Shown: positions 1 through 6,202 of the stretch, piece by piece
How positions within the stretch are numbered: position 1 is the stretch's first letter
Layout of the letters: each line of letters opens with the position of its first letter
Assembly (NCBI GenBank): GCA_903858085.1
Contig: CAIOHJ010000140.1
Coordinates: 1 to 9,385 of the forward strand
Direction: 5' to 3'
Length of the DNA stretch: 9,385 bases
DNA from: an uncultured Chloroflexota bacterium
Lineage (GTDB): Bacteria > Chloroflexota > Anaerolineae > Caldilineales > Caldilineaceae
Notes under the pieces: model-generated
What the model was told of the DNA's origin: nothing
Database searches by the model: none
The model's input: the letters and a program-made list of their open reading frames with translations, nothing else
Program-made: the position numbers and the translations under genes

Positions 1-143
1 AGGTTGACTCCTGTGCAGGCTGGCGCGCAGACCACCGGCTGGGTGATCGAGTAGCGGATCCAGGCCAGCAGCCCTGCCAGGATCAGGACAATGGCGAGCA
101 GGCTGTACGCTGCTCTCCTGGCGGTTGTTGCGAGGGAGGGCAT
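1..143 (-). CDS. N-terminal fragment of a single-pass membrane or exported protein (runs off the window)
   Basis: Only the first 47 codons are visible. The ATG is at 143-141, six bases after the stop of the ligand-gated channel gene and in the same reading frame as it. The visible part starts with a short basic stretch (RR at residues 9-10), then a hydrophobic segment at about residues 12-30, consistent with a signal anchor or signal peptide. Two cysteines follow in the segment CAPAC at about residues 39-43. No strong Shine-Dalgarno precedes the ATG, so translation probably depends on ribosomes finishing the channel gene. The family cannot be named from this fragment. The last visible residues (TGVN, then probably Leu) could open a pentapeptide-repeat domain, but that is a guess. 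The position suggests it is the next gene of the operon. Confidence 0.6.
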   Translation of the reverse strand, partial: MPSLATTARRAAYSLLAIVLILAGLLAWIRYSITQPVVCAPACTGVN

Positions 144-149
144 AGGGGT

Positions 150-1277
150 TCAGCTCAGTCCATACCAAAAGAGCAGCAGATTGACCACGCCGAGCAGCAG
201 TGGGTAGCCGATCAGGCCGACCCGTTGGACGCGCGCGCTGAGCTGTGGCAGATTGGAAGGGGTCAGGTGTTGTAAAGGGGTGCTCTGGGCAGAGGGGACG
301 CGGTGCTGTAGCGTGTTGACAAAGTAAGCGACCCACAGAAAAAGAGCCAGCAGCCCGTAGAGCGCATAGGCCGCCAAAAAATAGAGGTCGGCAAAGGTCA
401 GGTAGGGGACGCGCGGGCGCAGCGCTGCCGTAGCCAGATCGTGGACGACGGTGGCGAGCAGCAGGGTAAAGAGCACCAGCAGGCGAAAACGGGTTTCCTG
501 GGGGTCGATCCAGAGCACACTCCAGCCGAGGGCCATCAACAGGGCGGTGAGGGCAAAAATTTTCCAGAGATAGGCCTCGCTGTTTCGTTCGATGGCCAGT
601 CCGATCTGGAAGGAGGGCCAGAGGGATTTGTCGTATTCGAGCATCTTGAGCGCCTGGGTGCTCTGGGCGCCTGTCAACTTCCATTCGTTGAGTTGTACGC
701 TGCTGGCCACGTGCACCCCGAGCGGCACGGTGCGCACCAGCGGGGAATCCAGGCGCGCATCTGGCTGGGCGGCATCGTTGGTAAGATATTCGAAGACCAA
801 TGTACTGTTGTCATATTTTTCAGATTCGATGGCCACGACAAGCTCCTGGCTGTCAAAGGGGAACTTGCGCAGGTCGAAATTGCCGTCGTAGATGCCGACA
901 ATGCGATAGGTCATGCGCAGATTGGTGTTCGGCTCCAATGAATCAGCATAGAGGGTAAACAGAGTTTCGCTGCTGCGTGCGTTGGGCAGGTAGATCTGCG
1001 GGTTCCAGAGTGTCGACTCCTCCACATCGGCCAGCGAGCGTCCGTGCAGCGCTGGTTCGTCCCAGTAGAGATCCAGGTACAGATCGATCCGATAGGTGCT
1101 GCGTTCAGAGTCGATGTCTTGGAGAGAAAGCACAAAAAAATTGACTTTCACCCGGCGGATCTGGGAGGAGGGCTGCGTCTCTGTCTGGCGGGGGGGGGTG
1201 GCCTGGGCGGCAGCCGGGGTCAGCAGCAGAAGAGAGAGGCAGAAAAGCAGTGGCCATCGTAGGGAGAGCAGGTTCAA
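150..1277 (-). CDS. Pentameric ligand-gated ion channel (Cys-loop receptor superfamily, GLIC/ELIC type)
   Basis: The 375-residue product has the full layout of a bacterial pentameric ligand-gated channel. A signal peptide ends near AQA (residue 26). A beta-rich extracellular domain spans about 40-230, and four membrane helices lie near 234-256 (M1), 262-283 (M2), 296-321 (M3) and 352-373 (M4). The superfamily's Pro-loop is clear at 134-144 (FDLRKFPFDSQ, Pro140), without the flanking cysteines, as in known bacterial members. The M2-M3 link RPRVPYLT matches the LPKTPYMT type seen in GLIC from memory. With Arg265 as pore position 0', Thr271 is 6' and Leu274 is 9', both typical. The start is TTG at 1277-1275, overlapping the upstream TGA and preceded by AGGAGG six bases away. 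Such channels assemble as homopentamers in the cytoplasmic membrane and open on an external ligand; the ligand here is unknown. Confidence 0.93.
   Translation of the reverse strand: MNLLSLRWPLLFCLSLLLLTPAAAQATPPRQTETQPSSQIRRVKVNFFVLSLQDIDSERSTYRIDLYLDLYWDEPALHGRSLADVEESTLWNPQIYLPNARSSETLFTLYADSLEPNTNLRMTYRIVGIYDGNFDLRKFPFDSQELVVAIESEKYDNSTLVFEYLTNDAAQPDARLDSPLVRTVPLGVHVASSVQLNEWKLTGAQSTQALKMLEYDKSLWPSFQIGLAIERNSEAYLWKIFALTALLMALGWSVLWIDPQETRFRLLVLFTLLLATVVHDLATAALRPRVPYLTFADLYFLAAYALYGLLALFLWVAYFVNTLQHRVPSAQSTPLQHLTPSNLPQLSARVQRVGLIGYPLLLGVVNLLLFWYGLS
1190..1198. repeat. 9-base G/C homopolymer in the ligand-gated channel gene
   Basis: Nine consecutive G on the plus strand (C on the coding strand) encode part of Thr-Pro-Pro-Arg just after the predicted signal peptide cut. 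A one-base slip here would abolish the mature channel. Confidence 0.9.
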
Positions 1278-2455
1278 TTTTCTCCTCCTGGGTCGGTAGC
1301 GGGCATGGCGGTTGAAGGCGGGGTGTCTTCTTGGGGAGGGGGAGTGGTCAGGACAACACCGAACTCGCGCAGGAGGGAGGGGTTGTCCAGTGCGGTCAGG
1401 AACTGGATTTTGCTCGTTTCGAGCTGTGCGGGGTTCAGGGGAAGTTGTTGTGCTGTGTCGACAAAGCGTTCGGCATGCATAATATAGAAGGCCAAAAACG
1501 CGCGAACCTGGGCTTTGTTTTGGAGGGTTGACTGGGTTGTGTACAGAAAGAGTGGGTATTGAAGTGGATAGTTTTCGCTGAGGGGTGCATCGTCTCCGGT
1601 GATGCTGCCGTCGACTTGGATCCGTTTGAAGCTGCTGCGAGCAGCCAGGTAGCTGTGGTAGTCCAGGATGGCCAGCGCGTTGGGGTCAGCGACAATTTTT
1701 TGCACAAGGTCGGAAAAATCAAAGCTGACGGTTGTATTGGGGGGGGCTTTGGCGGCGGTGCTGTGGGTGTCGTCGAGTGGATCTCCTAGAAATTGGTGGG
1801 TGTAGTAGGTATAGACATCGGACTCTGGGGCGGGTGTATAGCGCCGGATGGGGGTATCTGGCCATGTGGTGCGGAGATCGGACCATTGGTCGGCCAGCCA
1901 CAGCTCCTGGAGTTGGCGGGTGGTGAGGGTGAGGGTGAGCGGGTTTTTTGGGTGGGTCACCATTACCAGGGCGCCCTGGGCGACGGGCAGGAGCACAGGT
2001 TCGCGGCCCTGGCGGCGGCAGATCTCCAGCTCTTCGGGGCGCAGCGAGCGGGCTGCACTGACGATATCGTAGCGGTCGGTGGTGCAAAGCAGCGACAGGA
2101 CGTCGTCCCCCCACATCTCTTCGCGAATCACTTTGCCAGGATAGCCTTGGGCAACAAACTCTGTGTAGACCAGGTCGGTCAAAGATTGCAGGCTTTCGGT
2201 GCTGCCTACGAGGATGTCGCCTGGCAGGGTCAGCGGGTCGTCCCAGGTCAGTTGGATCCCAACCGGCAAGCGGGTGGGTGTGGTGGGCGGGGGGGGGACC
2301 CGGGCTGGGAGTGGGGCGCTTTGAAAGAAGCGGGTGGCCAGGACGTCGGGGCCAGACGAAGGCTCAGGGCGGGCCGGGCTGCCGGCGCGCCAGATCCACA
2401 GGGCTGCAAGGCTTGCCAGGGCGAGGAGGATCAGCAGAGGGAACGCCTTTTTCAC
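1274..2455 (-). CDS. PstS-like phosphate-type periplasmic solute-binding protein, membrane anchored or secreted
   Basis: The 393-residue product resembles the PstS/PBP-like superfamily of periplasmic binding proteins. After KK at residues 2-3 comes a hydrophobic segment at about 5-22 with no lipobox cysteine, so it is a signal peptide or a membrane anchor. A Pro-rich linker follows at about 48-64. The binding fold runs from about 78 to 367. It has the loop GSTESL (84-89) where PstS proteins hold the oxyanion, a segment like YDIVSAARSL (129-138), TLTTRQLQELW (176-186), and NYPLQYPL (295-302), which matches the conserved YP motif. A Pro/Thr-rich tail ends the protein. The GTG start (2455-2453) overlaps the TGA of the MscS-type gene, with GGAG seven bases upstream. 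No pstC, pstA or pstB lies nearby; the next gene is a ligand-gated channel. A receptor role rather than import is therefore plausible, but unproven. The ligand is not known. Confidence 0.8.
   Translation of the reverse strand: MKKAFPLLILLALASLAALWIWRAGSPARPEPSSGPDVLATRFFQSAPLPARVPPPPTTPTRLPVGIQLTWDDPLTLPGDILVGSTESLQSLTDLVYTEFVAQGYPGKVIREEMWGDDVLSLLCTTDRYDIVSAARSLRPEELEICRRQGREPVLLPVAQGALVMVTHPKNPLTLTLTTRQLQELWLADQWSDLRTTWPDTPIRRYTPAPESDVYTYYTHQFLGDPLDDTHSTAAKAPPNTTVSFDFSDLVQKIVADPNALAILDYHSYLAARSSFKRIQVDGSITGDDAPLSENYPLQYPLFLYTTQSTLQNKAQVRAFLAFYIMHAERFVDTAQQLPLNPAQLETSKIQFLTALDNPSLLREFGVVLTTPPPQEDTPPSTAMPATDPGGEN
1284..1289 (-). promoter_or_regulatory. Shine-Dalgarno AGGAGG that decides the TTG start of the ligand-gated channel
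   Basis: The minus strand reads AGGAGG, six bases before the TTG at 1277-1275. The motif lies inside the last codons of the binding-protein gene (Gly-Gly-Glu-Asn-stop). This supports the unusual TTG start and suggests the two genes are translated in series. Confidence 0.8.
2289..2297. repeat. 9-base G/C homopolymer in the binding-protein gene
   Basis: Nine G on the plus strand encode most of the four-proline run (residues 54-57) in the linker after the membrane segment. Confidence 0.9.
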
Positions 2456-3990
2456 GAGGCTGCTCCATTTGTGGCTTTGGCGGGGGAAAGCGACGGTTGC
2501 CGGTTGCTGAGGGCAGCTGCGATCATTTTCTGGCGCTGTTCGATGAATCGGCTCATTTCTTTGGCAAGCCTGAGATTGGTTTCAGCGGTTGTGACCAGGG
2601 AGGCCCGCTCGATCAAAAGGGCCGTCAGATCCTCGTCGACGATCGCCGTGTAGGGGCTTGTCTGGTTGCGCAGCAGCGTGCTCTCGCCGAGTACATCTCC
2701 GGCTTTCAGCGTGGTCAGTGGAATCTGCTGGCCCTGGCCGTCGCTTCCGAACAGCTCGACCTGGCCAGACAAAATATAGTAGAGCCCAGGACAGCCCCCC
2801 CCCTGTTGGACAATCCGTTCCAGGCGACCGTAGCGGTGGAGCAGCGTGCTGTGGGCCAACGTTGCCAGCTGCGTCTCGCTCAGATGGGTCAAAAATCCAA
2901 TGCCTTTGAGCGTTTCCAGAATGGCAGGGTAGTCGTCTGGCGGGGTCAATGTGTGGCTGTCGCGTGCGTAGTGGATGGCAGAGGGCAACGGCGAACTCAG
3001 CTTGTGCCGTCTGGCTGCATAGTAGATCCGGGTTAGAATTTCGTCCCGGATCCCTTCGGTCTGTTCGAAGCTGTCGACATAAATTTTGATAGAGTATTCG
3101 ATGGCGGCCTGGCTGTACTGGTATGCTTGGATGCGAATCTGGGGGGGGGGCTGGGGGATGACGCCGGGGGTGGACAGTGCGACCTCGTGCAGGACTTCTT
3201 TGATCTGGTTGGGGGGGTATTCTGCCGGGAAGCTGACCTGGATATTTTCGGCGTGCAAGGGGTCATGGAGGCTGTAGTTGACCACCACTTCTTTGTTGAG
3301 CAGCCGATTGGGAATTACAACGACGTCGCGTTCGCGTGTCGACAGCCGGACGCTGTGCCAGCTCATTTCCAGAATGCGGCCTTCATACGGGCCACAGCGA
3401 ATCCAGTGTCCGACCTCGAAGGGTTTTTCAAATGCCAGCAGCAGACCTGCAAAGAGGCCGTTGAGTGTCTCTTGGAGCGAGATGGCCAAGACAATCAACG
3501 CGCCTCCCAGCACGACAAAGGTCTGGTTCAGGGGGACTCCCCAGACAATGTTGAGCAGATAGAGGGCAACGCCGACGACGATCAGGGTGCGCAGGGCTTC
3601 TCCCCACATGCGCTGCAGCTGGAACAATTTGGGTGGGGGGAGAGGGGTGGACGCTTCGACGGCTGGGTGGGCAGCAGGGGACGCCAGTCCCTGGATAAAA
3701 AGGTTGAGCAGGGCCAGCAGTGCGTAGAGCAGAACCAGCAGAAGGACTGTTTCTACAGCGACGACGGTCGGCTCTGTGGGGTCCATGCCCAGCACAAACT
3801 GTAGAATCAGGCGGATGAGCAGCAGCGGCAGCACCACATTGCGAAAGAGGGCGATGGTTCGACCGAGCCGAGGATGTTGCTGCGAGACGCGCACGATCAC
3901 CTCGGTCAACACCAGGACAGCGAGGGGGGGGGCGATGAGCAACGCGGCGACCCAGGCGATAAAAGAGCTCTCTAAGGGTTGTGCTGGCAT
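2452..3990 (-). CDS. MscS-family channel with C-terminal cyclic-nucleotide-binding-like domain (bCNG type)
   Basis: The 512-residue product has hydrophobic helices near 10-33, 50-67, 78-100 and 132-150. The MscS pore helix and beta domain follow at about 156-240. The pore segment has the classic pattern GGALIVLAISLQETLNGLF (162-180), then FEVGHWIRCGPYEGRILEMS and the IPNRLLNKEVVVNYS end. The MscS alpha/beta cytoplasmic part extends to about 345. A cyclic-nucleotide-binding-like domain occupies about 360-470, with GLYYILSGQVEL (402-413) and a phosphate-binding cassette starting LGESTLL (434-440). The cassette's usual Arg is replaced by Tyr447. This layout matches the bacterial cyclic-nucleotide-gated MscS subfamily (bCNG), which is reported to answer nucleotide binding rather than membrane tension. 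The ATG at 3990-3988 has only a weak AAGGCGG signal 11 bases upstream. The stop overlaps the next start (GTGA). Confidence 0.92.
   Translation of the reverse strand: MPAQPLESSFIAWVAALLIAPPLAVLVLTEVIVRVSQQHPRLGRTIALFRNVVLPLLLIRLILQFVLGMDPTEPTVVAVETVLLLVLLYALLALLNLFIQGLASPAAHPAVEASTPLPPPKLFQLQRMWGEALRTLIVVGVALYLLNIVWGVPLNQTFVVLGGALIVLAISLQETLNGLFAGLLLAFEKPFEVGHWIRCGPYEGRILEMSWHSVRLSTRERDVVVIPNRLLNKEVVVNYSLHDPLHAENIQVSFPAEYPPNQIKEVLHEVALSTPGVIPQPPPQIRIQAYQYSQAAIEYSIKIYVDSFEQTEGIRDEILTRIYYAARRHKLSSPLPSAIHYARDSHTLTPPDDYPAILETLKGIGFLTHLSETQLATLAHSTLLHRYGRLERIVQQGGGCPGLYYILSGQVELFGSDGQGQQIPLTTLKAGDVLGESTLLRNQTSPYTAIVDEDLTALLIERASLVTTAETNLRLAKEMSRFIEQRQKMIAAALSNRQPSLSPAKATNGAAS
2795..2803. repeat. 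9-base C/G homopolymer in the nucleotide-binding-like domain of the MscS-type gene
   Basis: Nine C on the plus strand (G on the coding strand) encode Gln-Gly-Gly-Gly-Cys at 396-400, where family members usually have an acidic turn such as EGD. It is the only one of the five tracts that is G on the coding strand. Confidence 0.9.
3141..3150. repeat. 10-base G/C homopolymer in the MscS-type gene
   Basis: Ten G on the plus strand encode Gln-Pro-Pro-Pro-Gln (280-284) in the MscS alpha/beta cytoplasmic part. It is the longest homopolymer noticed in the window. Confidence 0.9.
3924..3932. repeat. 9-base G/C homopolymer near the start of the MscS-type gene
   Basis: Nine G on the plus strand encode Ala-Pro-Pro-Leu (20-23) inside the first membrane helix, the most damaging place for a frameshift. 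Confidence 0.9.
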
Positions 3991-4045
3991 GGGCTGACTG
4001 ACCGCCTTTTGAACAGGTGAGGCACCAAGTGAATGTGGCCGGTTT

Positions 4046-6139
4046 TCAGACTGGCTTCTGCAACGTCCAGCTGTTTTCTGTGCGTCGCTCGAACAGATAG
4101 AATTCGTGGAGTCGGTCGTAGACCGACTGCGAAACCACGATCTGGCCAGGCTGCGCGACGGTTTTCAACCGATACGCCAGCTGTGGCGCTTCTCCCCACA
4201 GTTTAACTGCCAGCTGGCTGCTGTTCATCATGGCTGCCGTCATCGAGCCGGAGGCCAGGACGAGGGTGGCTTGCAGAGGGCTGTTGTAGAGATTTTTGAG
4301 GTGGTCGATCGTTCGGAGCAAGGCCAGGGCAAAATCTGCGCTGCGCCGGGTGTGGTCGAGGTGAGGGACAGAAAAGCCGCAGATCGCGACCAGGTGGAGA
4401 CCCGGTTCGGCGGTGCCGGTGAAGAATTTTTCGACATCGTACTGTCGGGCATGTTCGTCCAGCTGGCTGGCCAGTTCGTTGAAGAAAAGAGGAAGCTGTT
4501 CCTGATTTGAATCGCCGGTGAGGGACTCGACTCCTTGGATACTGGCGAGCAGGATCGTGACCTGTTGGCCGTTCTCGGTGAGTTGAGTGACCCCTTTGTG
4601 GACGGACGGGATAAAGAGCGTGGGCAAGATGGTGAGTGAGAGCCGCTCGATCTCGCGGTTGCGTATCTCCAGATCATGCTGATAGCCGCGCAGGTCGGCG
4701 ACGATACCGGCCAGCGATTTGGTCAACTCACCGATTTCGTCCTGTGAAGACGGCTGGAGTTCGGCAGTCAAGTCGCCAGCGTCCACGATCCGGGCGCTGC
4801 TGACCAGTTTGTCGATGGGTTTGACAAGCCAGTTGGCGATCCAGATGGCGCTGAAGGCAAAGACAATTTCGAGCAGCACGGAGAGAATGAGCAGTCGATT
4901 TTGCAACGTATAAAAGGGCTGCAGCGCCTCTGCCTCGTGAATTTCGGCCAACAAGGCCCAGCGACTGCCAGCGCCCTGGATGGGCTGGTAGGAAGAGATG
5001 ACGGGCACCCCGTAGTAATTTTCGACGAAAGCGTGGCCCTGCTGGCCGTTCAATGCTGCCTGCACGGTCGAGGTGTCTATATTTTGGTAGAGGACAGAGG
5101 ATTGGCTGCGTTGAATGAGCTGGAGATTTCGTTCGGGCAGCCCTGTCTGCTGGACTGCTGTCAGAAAGCCAGTCGGCTCTTCGATCAAGAGGCGAGAATC
5201 GGAGCGCATGAGCTGGTCGGCTCCGACCAGGAATGTTTCGCCGCTTTTGCCCAGTCCGATCTCCTCCCAGTTTTGTCCGCTGGTCATGATTTGGTTGATG
5301 GCTGCTGTGGAAAGCTGGAGGACAATCACCGCCACGGGGTGGGAGCCGTTGAAAATGGGTGCTGCCGCAAAAGCGGCGGGGTGGCCATAGTCTGGGCGGT
5401 AGAGATCGAAGTCTACGTACAGGCTTGTTCCTCGATCGGGGTTGTTGCGGATGGTTTTGAAGGCGTCGGCCAGGCTGCTGCGTGCAAAAGGGCCGGTCAG
5501 GAGGTTGTTGCCAAAATCGACTTTTTTGGCGGCGCTGTAGACGACATCCCCGGACTCCAGGGCGACCAGTTTGATGTCTTCGAAGGCAAAGCGTTTCAGC
5601 ACATCGCTGAAATAGGGGTGGAAGCTGGCATGGAGCTCGCCGTACTCGCTCTCGTCGGCAGCTTGTGACAGGAGCAGCCGGCTGTCTTCATCTTCTGGAT
5701 TGGCCACGATATAGCGGTACTGCAGGTATTCTGCTGCCTGCCCGCTGGGGCGGTAGAGCTCGTAGTCGGCGTCGCCGGGCAAGGTTTCAAACAGTTTTGG
5801 CAAAAACTGAGCGGTGTAATAGGTTTTCAGCTCGCTGCGCCAGCTCTCTGGGATCTGTTCTGTCTGCAGCTGTCGAAATGCGCGGTTGAGCCGCACTGCG
5901 GCTTCGATCACGGTCCCCGACTGGGAGAGGGACCAGAGTTGGTCTTCCAGCCCTGTGAAATAGGCTTCGATCTCCCGTGCTTTGGCTTTGCGCAGGGTAT
6001 TGAGCTGCTGCACAGTGGCGTCGACGAGCGTCTCTCGGCTGTTCCACCAGCCCAGGGTTCCCACCACCAGATTGGCCAGCAGGCTGTAGGTCAGCATAAT
6101 AAAGACCAGCTTGGTTTTGATGCTCAATCGGTTCAACAT
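4046..6139 (-). CDS. dCache-HAMP transmembrane sensor with degenerate class III adenylate/guanylate cyclase-like domain
   Basis: The 697-residue product has a membrane helix at about 11-31, a long periplasmic region at about 32-413 of dCache type, a second helix at about 416-439 and a HAMP linker at about 437-490 (KPIDKL, GDLTAEL, DEIGEL). A C-terminal domain follows at about 520-695. It aligns with class III nucleotide cyclases: VTILLASIQGV (527-537) matches the usual V-T-x-L-F-A-D-I stretch, VAICGFSVPHLDHTRRSADF (584-603) matches the CG-P-DH-R region, and WGEAPQLAYRL (648-658) matches WG-x-x-VN-x-ASR. The first metal-binding Asp is Ser533. The GD holding the second is lost (TGTAEPG, 574-580), and the transition-state Asn is Gln653; only Arg657 remains. 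Catalysis is therefore unlikely. The start ATG has AAGGA seven bases upstream. The channel with a nucleotide-binding-like domain follows after 55 bases. Confidence 0.88.
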   Translation of the reverse strand: MLNRLSIKTKLVFIMLTYSLLANLVVGTLGWWNSRETLVDATVQQLNTLRKAKAREIEAYFTGLEDQLWSLSQSGTVIEAAVRLNRAFRQLQTEQIPESWRSELKTYYTAQFLPKLFETLPGDADYELYRPSGQAAEYLQYRYIVANPEDEDSRLLLSQAADESEYGELHASFHPYFSDVLKRFAFEDIKLVALESGDVVYSAAKKVDFGNNLLTGPFARSSLADAFKTIRNNPDRGTSLYVDFDLYRPDYGHPAAFAAAPIFNGSHPVAVIVLQLSTAAINQIMTSGQNWEEIGLGKSGETFLVGADQLMRSDSRLLIEEPTGFLTAVQQTGLPERNLQLIQRSQSSVLYQNIDTSTVQAALNGQQGHAFVENYYGVPVISSYQPIQGAGSRWALLAEIHEAEALQPFYTLQNRLLILSVLLEIVFAFSAIWIANWLVKPIDKLVSSARIVDAGDLTAELQPSSQDEIGELTKSLAGIVADLRGYQHDLEIRNREIERLSLTILPTLFIPSVHKGVTQLTENGQQVTILLASIQGVESLTGDSNQEQLPLFFNELASQLDEHARQYDVEKFFTGTAEPGLHLVAICGFSVPHLDHTRRSADFALALLRTIDHLKNLYNSPLQATLVLASGSMTAAMMNSSQLAVKLWGEAPQLAYRLKTVAQPGQIVVSQSVYDRLHEFYLFERRTENSWTLQKPV

Positions 6140-6202
6140 AGAGCGATCCTTACAAATGGATAGGGCTGGGCTGCCCGCGCGCAGGACGTTTCACTCTCTC
6201 CA

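Noticed and set aside
317..322. TTGACA hexamer on the plus strand as a -35 box
   Set aside because: It lies inside the ligand-gated channel gene in antisense orientation, and no gene follows it on the plus strand.
1793..2653. A 286-codon open frame on the plus strand
   Set aside because: It lies antisense to the binding protein and the MscS-type gene, both with clear family motifs; it is a by-product of GC-rich codons.
4016..4026. GGTG-AGG-CACC hairpin between the sensor and MscS-type genes
   Set aside because: Four-base-pair stem, three-base loop and no T-run; too weak to separate the two genes transcriptionally.
4901..5668. A 255-codon open frame on the plus strand
   Set aside because: It is antisense to the dCache region of the sensor and shows no family-like motif of its own.
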